Assembly: GCA_964458265.1 (NCBI GenBank)
Contig: CAYWIF010000006.1
Span: 39,314 to 103,313 of the forward strand
Length of the DNA stretch: 64,000 bases
Direction of reading: 5' to 3'
DNA from: JAGVSR01 sp964458265
GTDB taxonomy: Bacteria > Pseudomonadota > Alphaproteobacteria > Rhizobiales > Hyphomicrobiaceae
Of this stretch, positions 1 through 9,463 are shown one piece after another. The notes under the pieces were generated by a model. That model saw only the letters and a program-made list of their open reading frames with translations. It was not told the DNA's origin and did not search any database. Within the stretch, counting starts at the first letter, position 1. Each line of letters opens with the position of its first letter. The translations under genes and the position numbers were made by a program.

Positions 1-150
1 GAGATGCCGGGTCGTGTCGATAAGCGCACCGCCCTTGACCTCGCAGACTTCGTAGACGCTGTCGGCAAACTGAAAGCCGCGATCTTCCACGTGCACGCCG
101 GCTTCGGCGTAGGGCTGGTAGCGGCCGTTGACGTAGGCGATGCGCGCCAT
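1..150 (-). CDS. dat: D-amino acid aminotransferase, N-terminal part (cut by window edge)
   Basis: The first 50 codons of a minus-strand gene that continues beyond the left edge. The translation begins MARIAYVNGRYQPY and continues through HVEDRGFQFADSVYEV, the N-terminal pattern of the class IV PLP-dependent D-alanine transaminases, which make D-glutamate or D-alanine for the cell wall. The start is the ATG at 148-150, 26 bases downstream of the trkA stop on the same strand, so it probably belongs to the trkA-ntrX operon. Placing this gene beside trkA and ntr genes is common in Hyphomicrobiales. The catalytic lysine lies outside the window. Confidence 0.88.
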   Translation of the reverse strand, partial: MARIAYVNGRYQPYAEAGVHVEDRGFQFADSVYEVCEVKGGALIDTTRHL

Positions 151-176
151 GACAGGCGGTTCCTTGGCGGAGATTG

Positions 177-1553
177 TCAGAAATAGTCGGGGCTGACGCG
201 GAAGAGCTGTTCGACCTGCCGGACGTGATCGGCACGCGCGAACAGCACCGCGCGGTCGCCGGCTTCGAATTCCGTGTCGCCGGACGGTTTGAGGAGTTTG
301 TTCTGGCGCAGGATCGCGCCGAAGCGGACGCCTTCGCCAAGGTCGATTTCGCGGATCGATTTGCCCACGAGACCAGACGTTTCCAACACTTCGGCTTCGA
401 GGATTTCGCCGGCGCCGTTGTGGATCGTGTGGACGCCGCGGATGCGGCCGCGGCGGACGTGCTGGAGGATGCGGGAGACCGTGACGGTTTTCGGGTTCAA
501 CTGCGCATCGATGCCGAGAGAACGGATCATCCCCGCGTAGTTGGACGAGTTCAACAAGCAGAGCGAGGACTTGCAGCCGATCTGCTTGGCAAGAGCGGCG
601 GTGAGAAGATTTGTCTGGTCGTCATTGGTGACGGCGAGGAGCGTGTCGGAGGATGGGGCCTCCGCCTCGCGCAGAACTTCTTCGGACAAGGCGGAACCAT
701 GCAGCACCACGGCGCGATCGAGCTTTTCGGCAATTTCTATGGCGCGGGTTCGCGACATCTCGATCACCTTGACGCGCAGGTTGGCGTCGCGGGCTTCGAG
801 TTCGCGCGCGATGTAGAAGCCGATGTTGCCGCCGCCGGCGATAATGATGCGGCGGGCCTGCGTTTCCTCGTGGCCGAATATCTGCAGGACGCGGCCGATC
901 TGGGCCACGTCGGCTATGACGTAGACGTCGTCCCCGATCTGAACCTGGTCGGACGCGTGCGCGACGATGAGCTTGCCCGACCGGACGATGGCGACGATGG
1001 CGGCGTTGAGGTCGGGGAACAGTTGGCCGAGTTGGGAAAGCGGCGTGTCGATGACGGGACAATCGCTGCCGGCGACGATGCCGAGCAAAACCGCGCGGCG
1101 GTCGGCGAACATAACGGTTTCAAATGCTCCCGGCGTTTCAAGCCGGCGCAGGATCATGCGTCCGACTTCGATCTCGGGCGAGATCACCTGGTCGATGGCC
1201 ATATTCTCGCGGTCGAACAGCTTGCGCCATGACGGATCGAAATAGGACTGCGCACGGACGCGGGCGATTTTGGTCGGAATGTCGAAGAGCGCATGGGCCG
1301 CCTGACAGGCGACCATGTTGACTTCGTCATGGAGTGTGACGGCGATCAACATGTCGGCTTCGCGCGCGCCAGCCTTTTCCAGGACATCGGGGTGGGCCGC
1401 GTTGCCTTGGATGGCGCGGACTTCGAGGACATCGTTGGCGCGCTGAACGAGTTCGGCGCTGGCATCGACGACGGAGATGTCATTGCCTTCCGCGGCGAGG
1501 CGTTCGGCAATGCCGGAACCCACCTGACCTGCGCCGCAGATGATAACTTTCAT
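177..1553 (-). CDS. trkA: Trk potassium uptake system, peripheral NAD-binding protein TrkA
   Basis: A 458-residue cytoplasmic regulator of Trk/Ktr potassium channels. It has two Rossmann-type RCK halves: GAGQVGSG at residues 7-14 and a second nucleotide site AGGGNIGF at about 239-246. The C-terminal RCK_C part contains the segment VGKSIREIDLGEGVRFGAI. Length matches the family (about 458). The start is the ATG at 1551-1553, preceded by a G-rich ribosome site. It lies downstream of ntrX on the same strand, across a 135-base spacer with inverted repeats, and just upstream of dat. No TrkH/G membrane subunit is in the window. Confidence 0.95.
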   Translation of the reverse strand: MKVIICGAGQVGSGIAERLAAEGNDISVVDASAELVQRANDVLEVRAIQGNAAHPDVLEKAGAREADMLIAVTLHDEVNMVACQAAHALFDIPTKIARVRAQSYFDPSWRKLFDRENMAIDQVISPEIEVGRMILRRLETPGAFETVMFADRRAVLLGIVAGSDCPVIDTPLSQLGQLFPDLNAAIVAIVRSGKLIVAHASDQVQIGDDVYVIADVAQIGRVLQIFGHEETQARRIIIAGGGNIGFYIARELEARDANLRVKVIEMSRTRAIEIAEKLDRAVVLHGSALSEEVLREAEAPSSDTLLAVTNDDQTNLLTAALAKQIGCKSSLCLLNSSNYAGMIRSLGIDAQLNPKTVTVSRILQHVRRGRIRGVHTIHNGAGEILEAEVLETSGLVGKSIREIDLGEGVRFGAILRQNKLLKPSGDTEFEAGDRAVLFARADHVRQVEQLFRVSPDYF

Positions 1554-1560
1554 GGTGGCC

Positions 1561-1649
1561 CCCGCATGTCAGCGGGCCTCGGACTAAGTTGCAGCTACGT
1601 GTGCCCGCCGGCAACCGGGCGGGCGTGATCTTAGCCGATCAGGATCACG
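1561..1649 (-). promoter_or_regulatory. Cluster of inverted repeats between ntrX and trkA
   Basis: Three potential stem-loops lie in the ntrX-trkA spacer. The arms CCCGC and GCGGG occur at 1561-1576, ending 7 bases before the trkA start and overlapping its G-rich ribosome site. GCCCGCCGG pairs with CCGGGCGGGC (one bulge) at 1603-1624. CGTGATC pairs with GATCACG at 1624-1649. None is followed by a T-run, so this is not a typical intrinsic terminator. It could attenuate or stabilise the ntrX-trkA message; that role is inferred only. Confidence 0.35.
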
Positions 1650-1688
1650 CGCGGGTTAACCGGGCGTTTCGCATCACATCGGGTTGGG

Positions 1689-3083
1689 CTACATCGGCCG
1701 GCCTTCCGTGCGCTGGTCGGAGGAGACGCCGAGGGCCCGCAATTTGCGGTGAAGCGCCGAGCGCTCCATGCCGACAAATTCGGCGGTGCGCGAGATGTTA
1801 CCGCCGAAGCGATTGATCTGGGCGAGAAGATACTCGCGTTCGAAGATCTCGCGGGCTTCACGAAGCGGCAGCGACATCAGGTGTTCGGCGCCACCATTGA
1901 CGGGCAGCGGCACGTTGGAGCCGATCTCTTCGGGCAGCATCTCGGCGGTGATAACGGTGTTGGGATCTCCGCCGGCAAGGATCATGAGCCGTTCAATGTT
2001 GTTTCGAAGTTCGCGCACGTTGCCCGGCCAGTCGTGAGCCTGAAGCACGGCGATCGCGTCCTCGCCGATGCGGCGGGGTGCAAGACCCGAAGCCTGCGCA
2101 AGCTGGGTGATGAAATACTGGATCAGGTCGGGAATGTCCTCGCGGCGCTCGGCGAGGCTCGGCACGCGCAGGGGTACGACGTTGAGGCGGTGGTAGAGGT
2201 CTTCGCGGAACCGGCCCTCGTTCATTTCGCGTTCGAGGTCGCGGCTGGTGGATGAGATGATGCGGGCATCGACGGAGACTTTCTGCGTGCCGCCGATGCG
2301 CTGGAACTTTTGTTCAACGAGGACACGCAGCACCTTGCCCTGTGTTTCGAGCGGCATGTCGGCCACTTCGTCGATGTAGAGCGTGCCGCCATGGCTTTCT
2401 TCCAAGGCCCCGACCTTGCGCGGGCCTCCGGTGCGGTCTTCGGTACCGAACAATTCCTCCTCGACGCGGTCGGGCGCCATGGCCGCCGCGTTCAGGACGA
2501 CGAAGGGCGCGTCGGCTCGGCGCGATTTGAGGTGGATGACCCGGGCGGAGAGTTCCTTGCCCGTGCCGGACGATCCACGGATCAGTATGCGGCTGTTGGT
2601 CGGTGCGAGCCGGTCGATCTGGCCCTTCAACTGGTTCACGGCGGCGGACTTGCCGATCATGTCGGCGGAGACAGTCGAGCGCTCGCGGAGTTCCTTCACT
2701 TCGCGCTTCAATTGCGAGGCTTCGAGCGCACGCAGAGCGACGAGGATCAGGCGATCGGCCTTAAATGGTTTCTCGATGTAATCGTATGCGCCGCGTTTGA
2801 TGGCCGTCACGGCGGTTTCGATGTTGCCGTGGCCGGAGATGATGACGACCGGGAGATCGGGGTAAGTCCGTTTGATGACGGACAGGACTTCCAGTCCGTC
2901 GAGGCGGCTGCCTTGCAGCCAGATATCGAGAATGACCAGATGCGGCCGGCGCTCTTCGATGGCGCGCAGAGCTTCGTCGCTGTCGCGGGCAAGCCGCGCG
3001 CGGTGCCCTTCGTCTTCGAGAATGCCGGAAATCAATTCGCGAATGTCGGCTTCATCGTCGACGATCAGAATATCGGCTGCCAT
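1689..3083 (-). CDS. ntrX: Nitrogen assimilation response regulator NtrX
   Basis: A 464-residue response regulator partnered with the adjacent NtrY kinase. Residues 1-125 form a receiver domain with acidic D9/D10, phospho-acceptor D53 and K105. An AAA+ domain follows, with Walker A GSSGTGKE at 170-177 and Walker B TLYIDEV near 234-240. A Fis-type helix-turn-helix closes the protein (GGNISRTAEFVGMERSALHR). The sigma-54-contacting GAFTGA loop is absent; the region at about 211-225 reads LFGTEDRTGGPRKVG. This loss is known for alphaproteobacterial NtrX. The ATG at 3081-3083 is chosen because AGGAGA lies just upstream; longer in-frame starts run into ntrY. Confidence 0.95.
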   Translation of the reverse strand: MAADILIVDDEADIRELISGILEDEGHRARLARDSDEALRAIEERRPHLVILDIWLQGSRLDGLEVLSVIKRTYPDLPVVIISGHGNIETAVTAIKRGAYDYIEKPFKADRLILVALRALEASQLKREVKELRERSTVSADMIGKSAAVNQLKGQIDRLAPTNSRILIRGSSGTGKELSARVIHLKSRRADAPFVVLNAAAMAPDRVEEELFGTEDRTGGPRKVGALEESHGGTLYIDEVADMPLETQGKVLRVLVEQKFQRIGGTQKVSVDARIISSTSRDLEREMNEGRFREDLYHRLNVVPLRVPSLAERREDIPDLIQYFITQLAQASGLAPRRIGEDAIAVLQAHDWPGNVRELRNNIERLMILAGGDPNTVITAEMLPEEIGSNVPLPVNGGAEHLMSLPLREAREIFEREYLLAQINRFGGNISRTAEFVGMERSALHRKLRALGVSSDQRTEGRPM

Positions 3084-3105
3084 CGATACGTCTCCTCTGG
3101 GGTCG

Positions 3106-5424
3106 TCAGTTCGTTGCGATGCGTGCGGCTGGAGCGTCATCAGGCTCCGGCACGTTCGGGTCGTCATCTTCGGTCGAAGTTTCGTGCGTTGCGGGCCGGC
3201 CGCCGCGCGGAATGGTGATGCGCACCAGAGCGCCGGCCGGGCGGTCGGGTGCTTCCGGGGCGTCATCCAGCGAGAGCGCGCCGCCGTGCTGTTCGGTTAT
3301 TTTTTGGACGATGGCCAAGCCCAGGCCGGTGCCTTTCGAACCTTTGGTGGTGACGTAGGGTTCCAGGAGGCGTGAGCGGTTCTGCTTGGGTAGACCGATG
3401 CCGTTGTCGATGACGTCGATTTCGATACGCTCGGGCGTGACGCGAAGAATTGTTTCGACGCGGCCTTTCACGGTCTGGCCGGATTGCACGGCGCTTTCGA
3501 CGGCTTCGGTGGCATTCTTGACGAGGTTGGTCACGGCCTGCGTGATGAGGCGCCGGTCGAAATGGGTCATCACACGATCATCGGGCATATTCAGGTCATA
3601 GGTGACGCCGGGGTGGGCTTCGCGGAACAGGATGACGGATTCCTGGACGGCATCGCGGATGTCACCTTCTTCCATGACCGGCTTGGGCACGCGGGCGAAG
3701 GCCGCGAACTCATCGACCATGGTTTTGATATCGCCGGCCTGGCGTTCGATGGTGGCCGTCAATTTTTCGAAGGTCTCGCGGTCCTCGACGATGACCTTGC
3801 CGTACTTGCGGCGAATGCGTTCGGCGGACAGGATAATCGGCGTCAACGGATTCTTGATTTCGTGGGCGATGCGGCGGGCCACGTCGCCCCACGCCGACGT
3901 GCGCTGGGCAGCGACCAGTTCGGAGATGTCGTCGAAGGTGACGACCGAGCCGACCGGGCCGCCATTGGCGACTTCATCGGTTACGCGAACCGAGTAAGTG
4001 CGTTCGTCGTTGCCGACGACCCGGCGGACTTCAACGGCACCCTTCGCCTTGATGGCGGGCTCTTGGGAGTGTTCGAATAGGGCCGCGAATTCGGGCAGAA
4101 CGTCGAGGACCGGCTTGCCGACGGTGTCTTTTTCATCGACGGCCAAGAGTTTTTGCGCAGACGGCGAGATGAGCGTGACGCGGCGATCCGCGTCCAATCC
4201 GATGATGCCGGACGAGACACCGGCAAGCACAGCCTCGATGAAGCTCGTGCGGTCGGAGAGTTCCGCGTTGGCACTGACGAGCGCATCGCGCTGGTGCTTC
4301 AATTCGCGCGTCATGGTGTTGAAGGTGCTGGACAGGCGCCGCAGGTCGCCTTCGCCCCGGCGCTCGGGCAGTTCGACATCCAGGTTGCCCGTCGAGACTT
4401 CGCGCGCACCCGCGATGAGGCGGCGGATCGGGGCCACGAAGCGGCCCGCGAACCACAGGCCGGTCCAGATGGCAGCGAGAAGCGCCGTCATGGAGATCAT
4501 GGTGTACATGAGCCCGTGCGCAAGCTTCAGGCCACCGCGGGCGCGGCGCAGACGGTTGTATTCGTCGACGCTCTGCTCGGTGCTCTGCAGGTAGGACATA
4601 ACTTTTGGGCTGACAGCGCGGGTGACCAGAAGATACTGGCCGGGAAAGCGCTGGAGCCGGGCAAGAGCTGCCACACGGGCCCGCTCAAAAGATTTGATAA
4701 TCGCGATCTGGCCCTTCTCGGCCTCCGCGATGGCGGCTGGCGGTGGAGACGCGAAGGGCTCCTTTTCGTCGTTGAATGCGGTGACGAGCATCTGGCCATT
4801 GGGCGAGACAAGATAGGCGCTGACGAGATCGCGCAGGCCGGTCTGTGCGATCAGCAGTTGCCTCAGGGCTTGCGGTTTGTCGACGATATCGTCGGCGGCG
4901 GCATCGACATCGCGCGCCATGTTCGCAACGTCGGTGCGAATGACGGAGCCATGTTCCTCAAGATAGGATTGCGCGACTTCCAGGGAGTTATCAATGATGG
5001 CCCTGGTGCGTGTCGTGAACCAACTGTCGATGGCGCGCGAGAACGTCGTCGTGGCGGCGATGGCCAGCAGGATCGCGGGCAGCGCGGCGATAATCGAGAA
5101 CAGTCCGACAATGCGTACATGCAGCCGGGCGCCGGGCACTTGCGCCTTCCAGGCCTGGAGCAAACCGATGCCTTGCCAGACGAGGATGGCGATCATCGCC
5201 AGGATGAGCGCAATGTTGGTAAGCAGCGCGCCGAGGACAACATTGTCGCTCGGGGTGATGGGTGTCAGGCCGGTCAGGATCAGGTAAGTCGCAAGGCCCG
5301 AGACGACAGACAAGACGACCGTGACGAGGCCGATCGAAAAAGCGCGGTCGCTGGCCTCCAGCGTCGGCGGCTGTGATGAACCGCGAGCTGTTTGGAACAG
5401 CGCTTTCAGTTTTTCCGTCGCCAT
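3106..5424 (-). CDS. ntrY: Nitrogen regulation sensor histidine kinase NtrY
   Basis: A membrane sensor kinase of about 772 residues that phosphorylates NtrX. From the ATG at 5422-5424 it has three N-terminal membrane segments (about 30-52, 64-87, 103-125), an extracytoplasmic region, a fourth segment (305-327), HAMP, PAS, and a HisKA domain with AHEIKNPLTP around H521. An HATPase domain follows, with the N-box LVKNATEA and G-boxes DNGIGLP and GTGLGLAI. An in-frame GTG at 5521-5523 would add 33 residues; neither start has a strong ribosome site. It ends 22 bases before ntrX and is probably co-transcribed with it. Confidence 0.93.
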   Translation of the reverse strand: MATEKLKALFQTARGSSQPPTLEASDRAFSIGLVTVVLSVVSGLATYLILTGLTPITPSDNVVLGALLTNIALILAMIAILVWQGIGLLQAWKAQVPGARLHVRIVGLFSIIAALPAILLAIAATTTFSRAIDSWFTTRTRAIIDNSLEVAQSYLEEHGSVIRTDVANMARDVDAAADDIVDKPQALRQLLIAQTGLRDLVSAYLVSPNGQMLVTAFNDEKEPFASPPPAAIAEAEKGQIAIIKSFERARVAALARLQRFPGQYLLVTRAVSPKVMSYLQSTEQSVDEYNRLRRARGGLKLAHGLMYTMISMTALLAAIWTGLWFAGRFVAPIRRLIAGAREVSTGNLDVELPERRGEGDLRRLSSTFNTMTRELKHQRDALVSANAELSDRTSFIEAVLAGVSSGIIGLDADRRVTLISPSAQKLLAVDEKDTVGKPVLDVLPEFAALFEHSQEPAIKAKGAVEVRRVVGNDERTYSVRVTDEVANGGPVGSVVTFDDISELVAAQRTSAWGDVARRIAHEIKNPLTPIILSAERIRRKYGKVIVEDRETFEKLTATIERQAGDIKTMVDEFAAFARVPKPVMEEGDIRDAVQESVILFREAHPGVTYDLNMPDDRVMTHFDRRLITQAVTNLVKNATEAVESAVQSGQTVKGRVETILRVTPERIEIDVIDNGIGLPKQNRSRLLEPYVTTKGSKGTGLGLAIVQKITEQHGGALSLDDAPEAPDRPAGALVRITIPRGGRPATHETSTEDDDPNVPEPDDAPAARIATN

Positions 5425-5669
5425 TACGCCAAGCCAGTTCGCCGCTGAAGGCTGGTCAGCTTCCCCGTCAGGGACCGCTGCCAGCTGTTGTCCGATCGCT
5501 TGAAGCTGTGTGCGCGGCGGCACTCAGATCAGGGACAGGAGAGGCGCGCGAGCAACGCTCAAAGAGAGAGATGCAGCGCGGCAGTCACAAGAGCCAGCTA
5601 ACTGTGACATTTTCGCGACAAGGACGTCAATCGCGATGCGCAAACTGAACCGTGCGCAACTTCACGCCT

Positions 5670-7124
5670 CTAGATCAGCGGCGTTCGGAAAACCTTGATG
5701 TTGAGTTCTTTTATCCGGCTGCGCAGCGTGTTGCGATTTAAGCCTAAAAGCTCGGCCGCGCGGATCTGATTGCCGCGCGTCGCGGCCAGGGCGGCCGAGA
5801 GCAGCGGGTATTCGACCTGCCTGATTATGCGGTCGTAGAGGCCGGATGGCGGCAAGTCATTGGCAAATTCCCCGAAATAGCCGGCCAAGTGACGCTCGAC
5901 GAGTTCGGAAAGATCCTTCGTGTTGGCCGCCGCCGCCGGCATCCGGGCGGGAATGGCTTCAGCCAACTCCTGGTCGATAATGGGGGCCGTGATCAAATCC
6001 TGGGTATGGAGTGCCGCCACGCGGCGCACGAAGTTTTCGAGTTCGCGAACGTTGCCGGGCCAGGGATGCTGTTTGAGGCGGTCGATGGCAGCCTGCTCGA
6101 TGGATTTCTGACCGAGGCCTTCGCGGGCGGCGAGGCGCAGGAAGTGGCGCGTGAGGTCGCCGATGTCTTCAGTGCGTTCGCGCAGAGGCGGCAGGCGAAG
6201 CGGCACAACGTTCAAGCGGTAGAAAAGGTCCTCGCGGAAAAGGCCCTGCTGGATTTGCGAGCGCAGGTCACGGTGGGTCGCAGCGATGATGCGTACATTC
6301 GTGCGGATCGGCGTGCGGCCGCCGACGGTCGTGTATTCGCCTTGCTGAAGGACGCGCAGCAGCCGGGTCTGCGCTTCGAGCGGCATATCGCCGATTTCGT
6401 CCAAGAACAGCGTGCCGCCTTCGGCCTGCTCGAAGCGGCCCTGCGTGCGGGCCTGCGCACCGGTGAACGCGCCTTTCTCGTGGCCGAAGAGTTCGCTTTC
6501 GATCAGTTCGCGGGGAATTGCCGCCATGTTGATGGCAACGAAGGGTCCCGTGCGCCGCTTGCCGTGGTCGTGGAGAACGCGGGCGACCAGTTCCTTGCCG
6601 GTGCCGCTTTCGCCGGTGATCATGATGGTGAGTTCGGTCTGCGTGAGGCGGGCGAGTGCGCGATAGATATCCTGCATGGCCGGCGAGCGGCCGATGAGCG
6701 GCAATTCCTCGCCGTCGGCGGATTCGGGACCGCGCTGGGGCTTGCGGCCGGGAGCGGCGAGCGCGCGGGAGACGACCGAGACGACCTCGGCCAAGTCAAA
6801 GGGCTTCGGCAAATACTCGTAGGCGCCCTTTTCGGCGGCGGTCAAAGCGGTCATCAGCGTGTTCTGTGCGCTCATGACGATAATCGGCAGATCGGGACGC
6901 AGCTTCTTGATGCGCGGGATGAGATCGAATGCGTTCTCGTCGGGCATGACGACATCGGTGATTACAACATCGCCCTCGCCTTGACTGACCCAGCGCCAGA
7001 GCGTCGCCGCGTTGCCCGTCGCGCGCGGTGCATAACCTGCCCGGGCAAGGGCTTGGTTCAAGACCGTGCGGATCGCGGTATCGTCGTCGGCAATGAGGAT
7101 CGTGCCACGCGCCATAGTGCTCAT
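5670..7124 (-). CDS. ntrC: Nitrogen regulation response regulator NtrC (sigma-54 activator)
   Basis: A 484-residue bacterial enhancer-binding protein that activates sigma-54 promoters under nitrogen limitation. It has a receiver domain with phospho-acceptor D57, an AAA+ domain with Walker A GESGTGKE (171-178), an intact GAFTGA loop (218-223) and Walker B LFLDEIGDMP. The C-terminal Fis-type helix-turn-helix reads GNQIRAAELLGLNRNTLRSR. The ATG at 7122-7124 overlaps the ntrB stop in an ATGA arrangement, indicating translational coupling to its kinase. Contrast with NtrX nearby, which lacks the sigma-54 loop. Confidence 0.96.
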   Translation of the reverse strand: MSTMARGTILIADDDTAIRTVLNQALARAGYAPRATGNAATLWRWVSQGEGDVVITDVVMPDENAFDLIPRIKKLRPDLPIIVMSAQNTLMTALTAAEKGAYEYLPKPFDLAEVVSVVSRALAAPGRKPQRGPESADGEELPLIGRSPAMQDIYRALARLTQTELTIMITGESGTGKELVARVLHDHGKRRTGPFVAINMAAIPRELIESELFGHEKGAFTGAQARTQGRFEQAEGGTLFLDEIGDMPLEAQTRLLRVLQQGEYTTVGGRTPIRTNVRIIAATHRDLRSQIQQGLFREDLFYRLNVVPLRLPPLRERTEDIGDLTRHFLRLAAREGLGQKSIEQAAIDRLKQHPWPGNVRELENFVRRVAALHTQDLITAPIIDQELAEAIPARMPAAAANTKDLSELVERHLAGYFGEFANDLPPSGLYDRIIRQVEYPLLSAALAATRGNQIRAAELLGLNRNTLRSRIKELNIKVFRTPLI

Positions 7125-8269
7125 TCTCCCGGATATTGCTCGCCGCGCTTGGTTTCCTGCAGGGGCAGGAGAACGCGGAACACGGTCCGCCGCGGTTCGC
7201 TGTCGTATTCGATGATGCCGCCATGATCGCCGATGATCTTGGCAACGAGGGCCAGGCCGAGGCCCGTGCCGTTGTGCTTCGTGGTAACGAAGGGATCGAA
7301 GAGATGTGGGCGCAGGTGTTCGGGAACGCCGTTGCCGTTGTCCTCGATCTGAATGAGCAGCGGGAGGCTGACGCGCGAGTTCGATCCCGGCACCGACAAA
7401 CGCACGCCAGGGCGGAACTTTGTGGTCAAGACGATGCGGCCGTGATCGGCGCTATCGGCGGCGGCTTCGGCGGCGTTCTTCACCAGGTTGAGAAACGCTT
7501 GGACGAGCTTATCGCGGTTGCCTGGAACGAAGGGCAGCGAAGGATCGTAATCCTCGACGAAACGTACGCCACGGGCGAAGCCGGTTTCCGCGAGCCGGCG
7601 GACATGGTTCAACACGTCGTGGATGTTGACGGGGTCTTTGGCCAGCGGGCGTTCGTCGCCGAAGACCTCCATGCGGTCGACGAGATTGCGAATGCGATCG
7701 GTTTCGGCGCAGATCAGCTGGGTGAGGGCGCGATCGTCGTCGGATAGCGCGGGTTCGAGGAGCTGGGCCGCGCCGCGGATGCCCGACAGCGGATTTTTGA
7801 TTTCATGTGCAAGCACCGCCGCCATGCCGGAGACCGTGCGCGCGGCGGCGCGATGGGTGAACTGGCGCTCGATCATCTGAGCCATGTTGCGCTGCTGGAT
7901 CATGAGCAGGATGTGGCCGGCGCGCTCGGGGAACGGCCCGGCATGCACGTCGACAAGCTTGGGCATCAGGAATTTCGGTGAATGCATTTCGACGCCGTAC
8001 TCGTTGACCGTCGCGCCCGAACTGCGGACCTGGTCGAGGAGCGTGAAGAGCGGGCAGCCGAAAGCCAAAAGTTCATCGAGCGACTGGCGCTTCAGCACGG
8101 CGATGCTGGACGACAGAAACGATTCGGCGGCGGCGTTGGCAAAGACGATGCGGTTTTTCTCGCCCAGCACGAAAATCGGATGAGGCAGCGCGAAAAGCAG
8201 GAGATCGAGCTCGACGGGCTTGTCTGCTTCCATCGACTTTGCGGTGCGGGCTTCGGCGGGCGGGTTCAT
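7121..8269 (-). CDS. ntrB: Nitrogen regulation sensor kinase NtrB
   Basis: A soluble 382-residue histidine kinase/phosphatase for NtrC, normally controlled by PII protein. It has an N-terminal PAS domain (PHPIFVLGEKNRIVFANAAAE), a dimerisation/phospho-acceptor domain with AHEIKNPLSG around H155, and a C-terminal HATPase domain with LVKNAAEAA, IEDNGNGVP and GTGLGLALV. There are no membrane segments. It overlaps dusB upstream and ntrC downstream by four bases each (ATGA junctions), giving a tightly coupled dusB-ntrB-ntrC operon, the classical nifR3-ntrBC arrangement of alphaproteobacteria. Confidence 0.96.
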   Translation of the reverse strand: MNPPAEARTAKSMEADKPVELDLLLFALPHPIFVLGEKNRIVFANAAAESFLSSSIAVLKRQSLDELLAFGCPLFTLLDQVRSSGATVNEYGVEMHSPKFLMPKLVDVHAGPFPERAGHILLMIQQRNMAQMIERQFTHRAAARTVSGMAAVLAHEIKNPLSGIRGAAQLLEPALSDDDRALTQLICAETDRIRNLVDRMEVFGDERPLAKDPVNIHDVLNHVRRLAETGFARGVRFVEDYDPSLPFVPGNRDKLVQAFLNLVKNAAEAAADSADHGRIVLTTKFRPGVRLSVPGSNSRVSLPLLIQIEDNGNGVPEHLRPHLFDPFVTTKHNGTGLGLALVAKIIGDHGGIIEYDSEPRRTVFRVLLPLQETKRGEQYPGE

Positions 8270-9273
8270 GCAGCGGCGCTCCGGGTGCCGGCTGCTTCGC
8301 CGTAGGCTGCATCAAGACCGGTGAGGACGGCGTGAGGGTTTTCTTCGGTGCACAGGCGCGCGCGCCAATGCTTGACCGCATCGGCACGCAGACCGCTGGA
8401 CGCGAGATACCAGCCGATGTGCTTGCGCGCATTGCGCAGGCCCAAATGCCCGCCGTAGTGATCGCGCATGGCACGGACGTGTTCTTTCGCGATGACGCAC
8501 TGGGCTTCGAGTGACGGCGCGCCGGGATCCGTTCCGGTTTCGAGCGCATGCGCGACGCGGCCCGGCTGCCAGGGCGCACCGTAAGCGCCGCGCCCAATCA
8601 TCACGCCGTCGGCGCCTGATTGGTCTAGGGCGTTGCGCGCATCATCGATTGTTACGATGTCGCCATTGACGACGACGGGTACGGAAATGGCTTCCTTCAC
8701 GCGGCGCACGAATGCCCAGTCGGCCGTGCCCTTGAAGAACTGGTTGCGCGTGCGGCCATGCACCGTGATGAGCCGAACCCCTGCCTGTTCGGCACGCTTT
8801 GCAAGTTCCGGCGCGTTGCGGGATGCATCATCCCAGCCGAGCCGCATTTTGAGCGTGACGGGCACATTGACCGCGGCCACGACGGCCTCAATCAGCGAGA
8901 GGGCGTGAGAAAGATCGCGCATCAGGGCGCTGCCGGAGGCCTTGCCGGTGACTTCGCGGGCGGGACAGCCCATGTTGATATCGACGATTTCAGCGCCCTC
9001 GCCTGCAGCGATCCGCGCACCTTCAGCCATTAATGCTGGTTCAAACCCAACGAGTTGTATAACATGCGGAGAGAGGTCGCCGCCGTCGGCGCGGCGGCGG
9101 ACGTCGGGCCGGTTGGCAACGAATTCCGCACTTGCCACCATTTCCGACACGACGAGGCCCGTGCCCATTGCATGGGCCAGGCGGCGAAACGGCAGATCCG
9201 AAACTCCCGTCATGGGGGCCAGGAACACGTTATTTCGAGCCGTCACAGTCGCGATCGCAAGTCGCTGTATCAA
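8266..9273 (-). CDS. dusB: tRNA-dihydrouridine synthase DusB (NifR3)
   Basis: A 335-residue FMN-dependent TIM-barrel enzyme that reduces uridine to dihydrouridine in tRNA. It shows the FMN-binding start VFLAPMTGVSDLPFRRLA, the catalytic cysteine in INMGCPARE (C103), and KMRLGWDD and VVVNGDI motifs. The apparent start is a TTG at 9271-9273 with GAGGG 10 bases upstream; no ATG occurs in frame at a suitable place. It is the first gene of dusB-ntrB-ntrC and is divergent from ispDF across a 190-base spacer holding both promoters. Confidence 0.93.
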   Translation of the reverse strand: MIQRLAIATVTARNNVFLAPMTGVSDLPFRRLAHAMGTGLVVSEMVASAEFVANRPDVRRRADGGDLSPHVIQLVGFEPALMAEGARIAAGEGAEIVDINMGCPAREVTGKASGSALMRDLSHALSLIEAVVAAVNVPVTLKMRLGWDDASRNAPELAKRAEQAGVRLITVHGRTRNQFFKGTADWAFVRRVKEAISVPVVVNGDIVTIDDARNALDQSGADGVMIGRGAYGAPWQPGRVAHALETGTDPGAPSLEAQCVIAKEHVRAMRDHYGGHLGLRNARKHIGWYLASSGLRADAVKHWRARLCTEENPHAVLTGLDAAYGEAAGTRSAAA

Positions 9274-9463
9274 GACGGTTTTTCCCTCACAACGTAAAGA
9301 AATGAGTATCTTTTAGGCAGAACATCGAACTGCCTTCTAGTTGGGCACAATAAGGGCTGAGTTGAGCTTTCGCAAGCGCCAACACGGGTGTCCAATTGCC
9401 GTCATGCGACCAACCCGGCTATGGAACGGGGCCTTATGTACAAATCGATCAGGAGACCTGCCG

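Noticed and set aside
174..1232. Long plus-strand open frame (352 codons) opposite trkA
   Set aside because: It is antisense to a clear trkA gene, has no family resemblance, and is expected in GC-rich DNA.
5600..5660. Possible sigma-54-like TGGC...TGC element upstream of ntrY
   Set aside because: The -24 and -12 boxes deviate too much from consensus.
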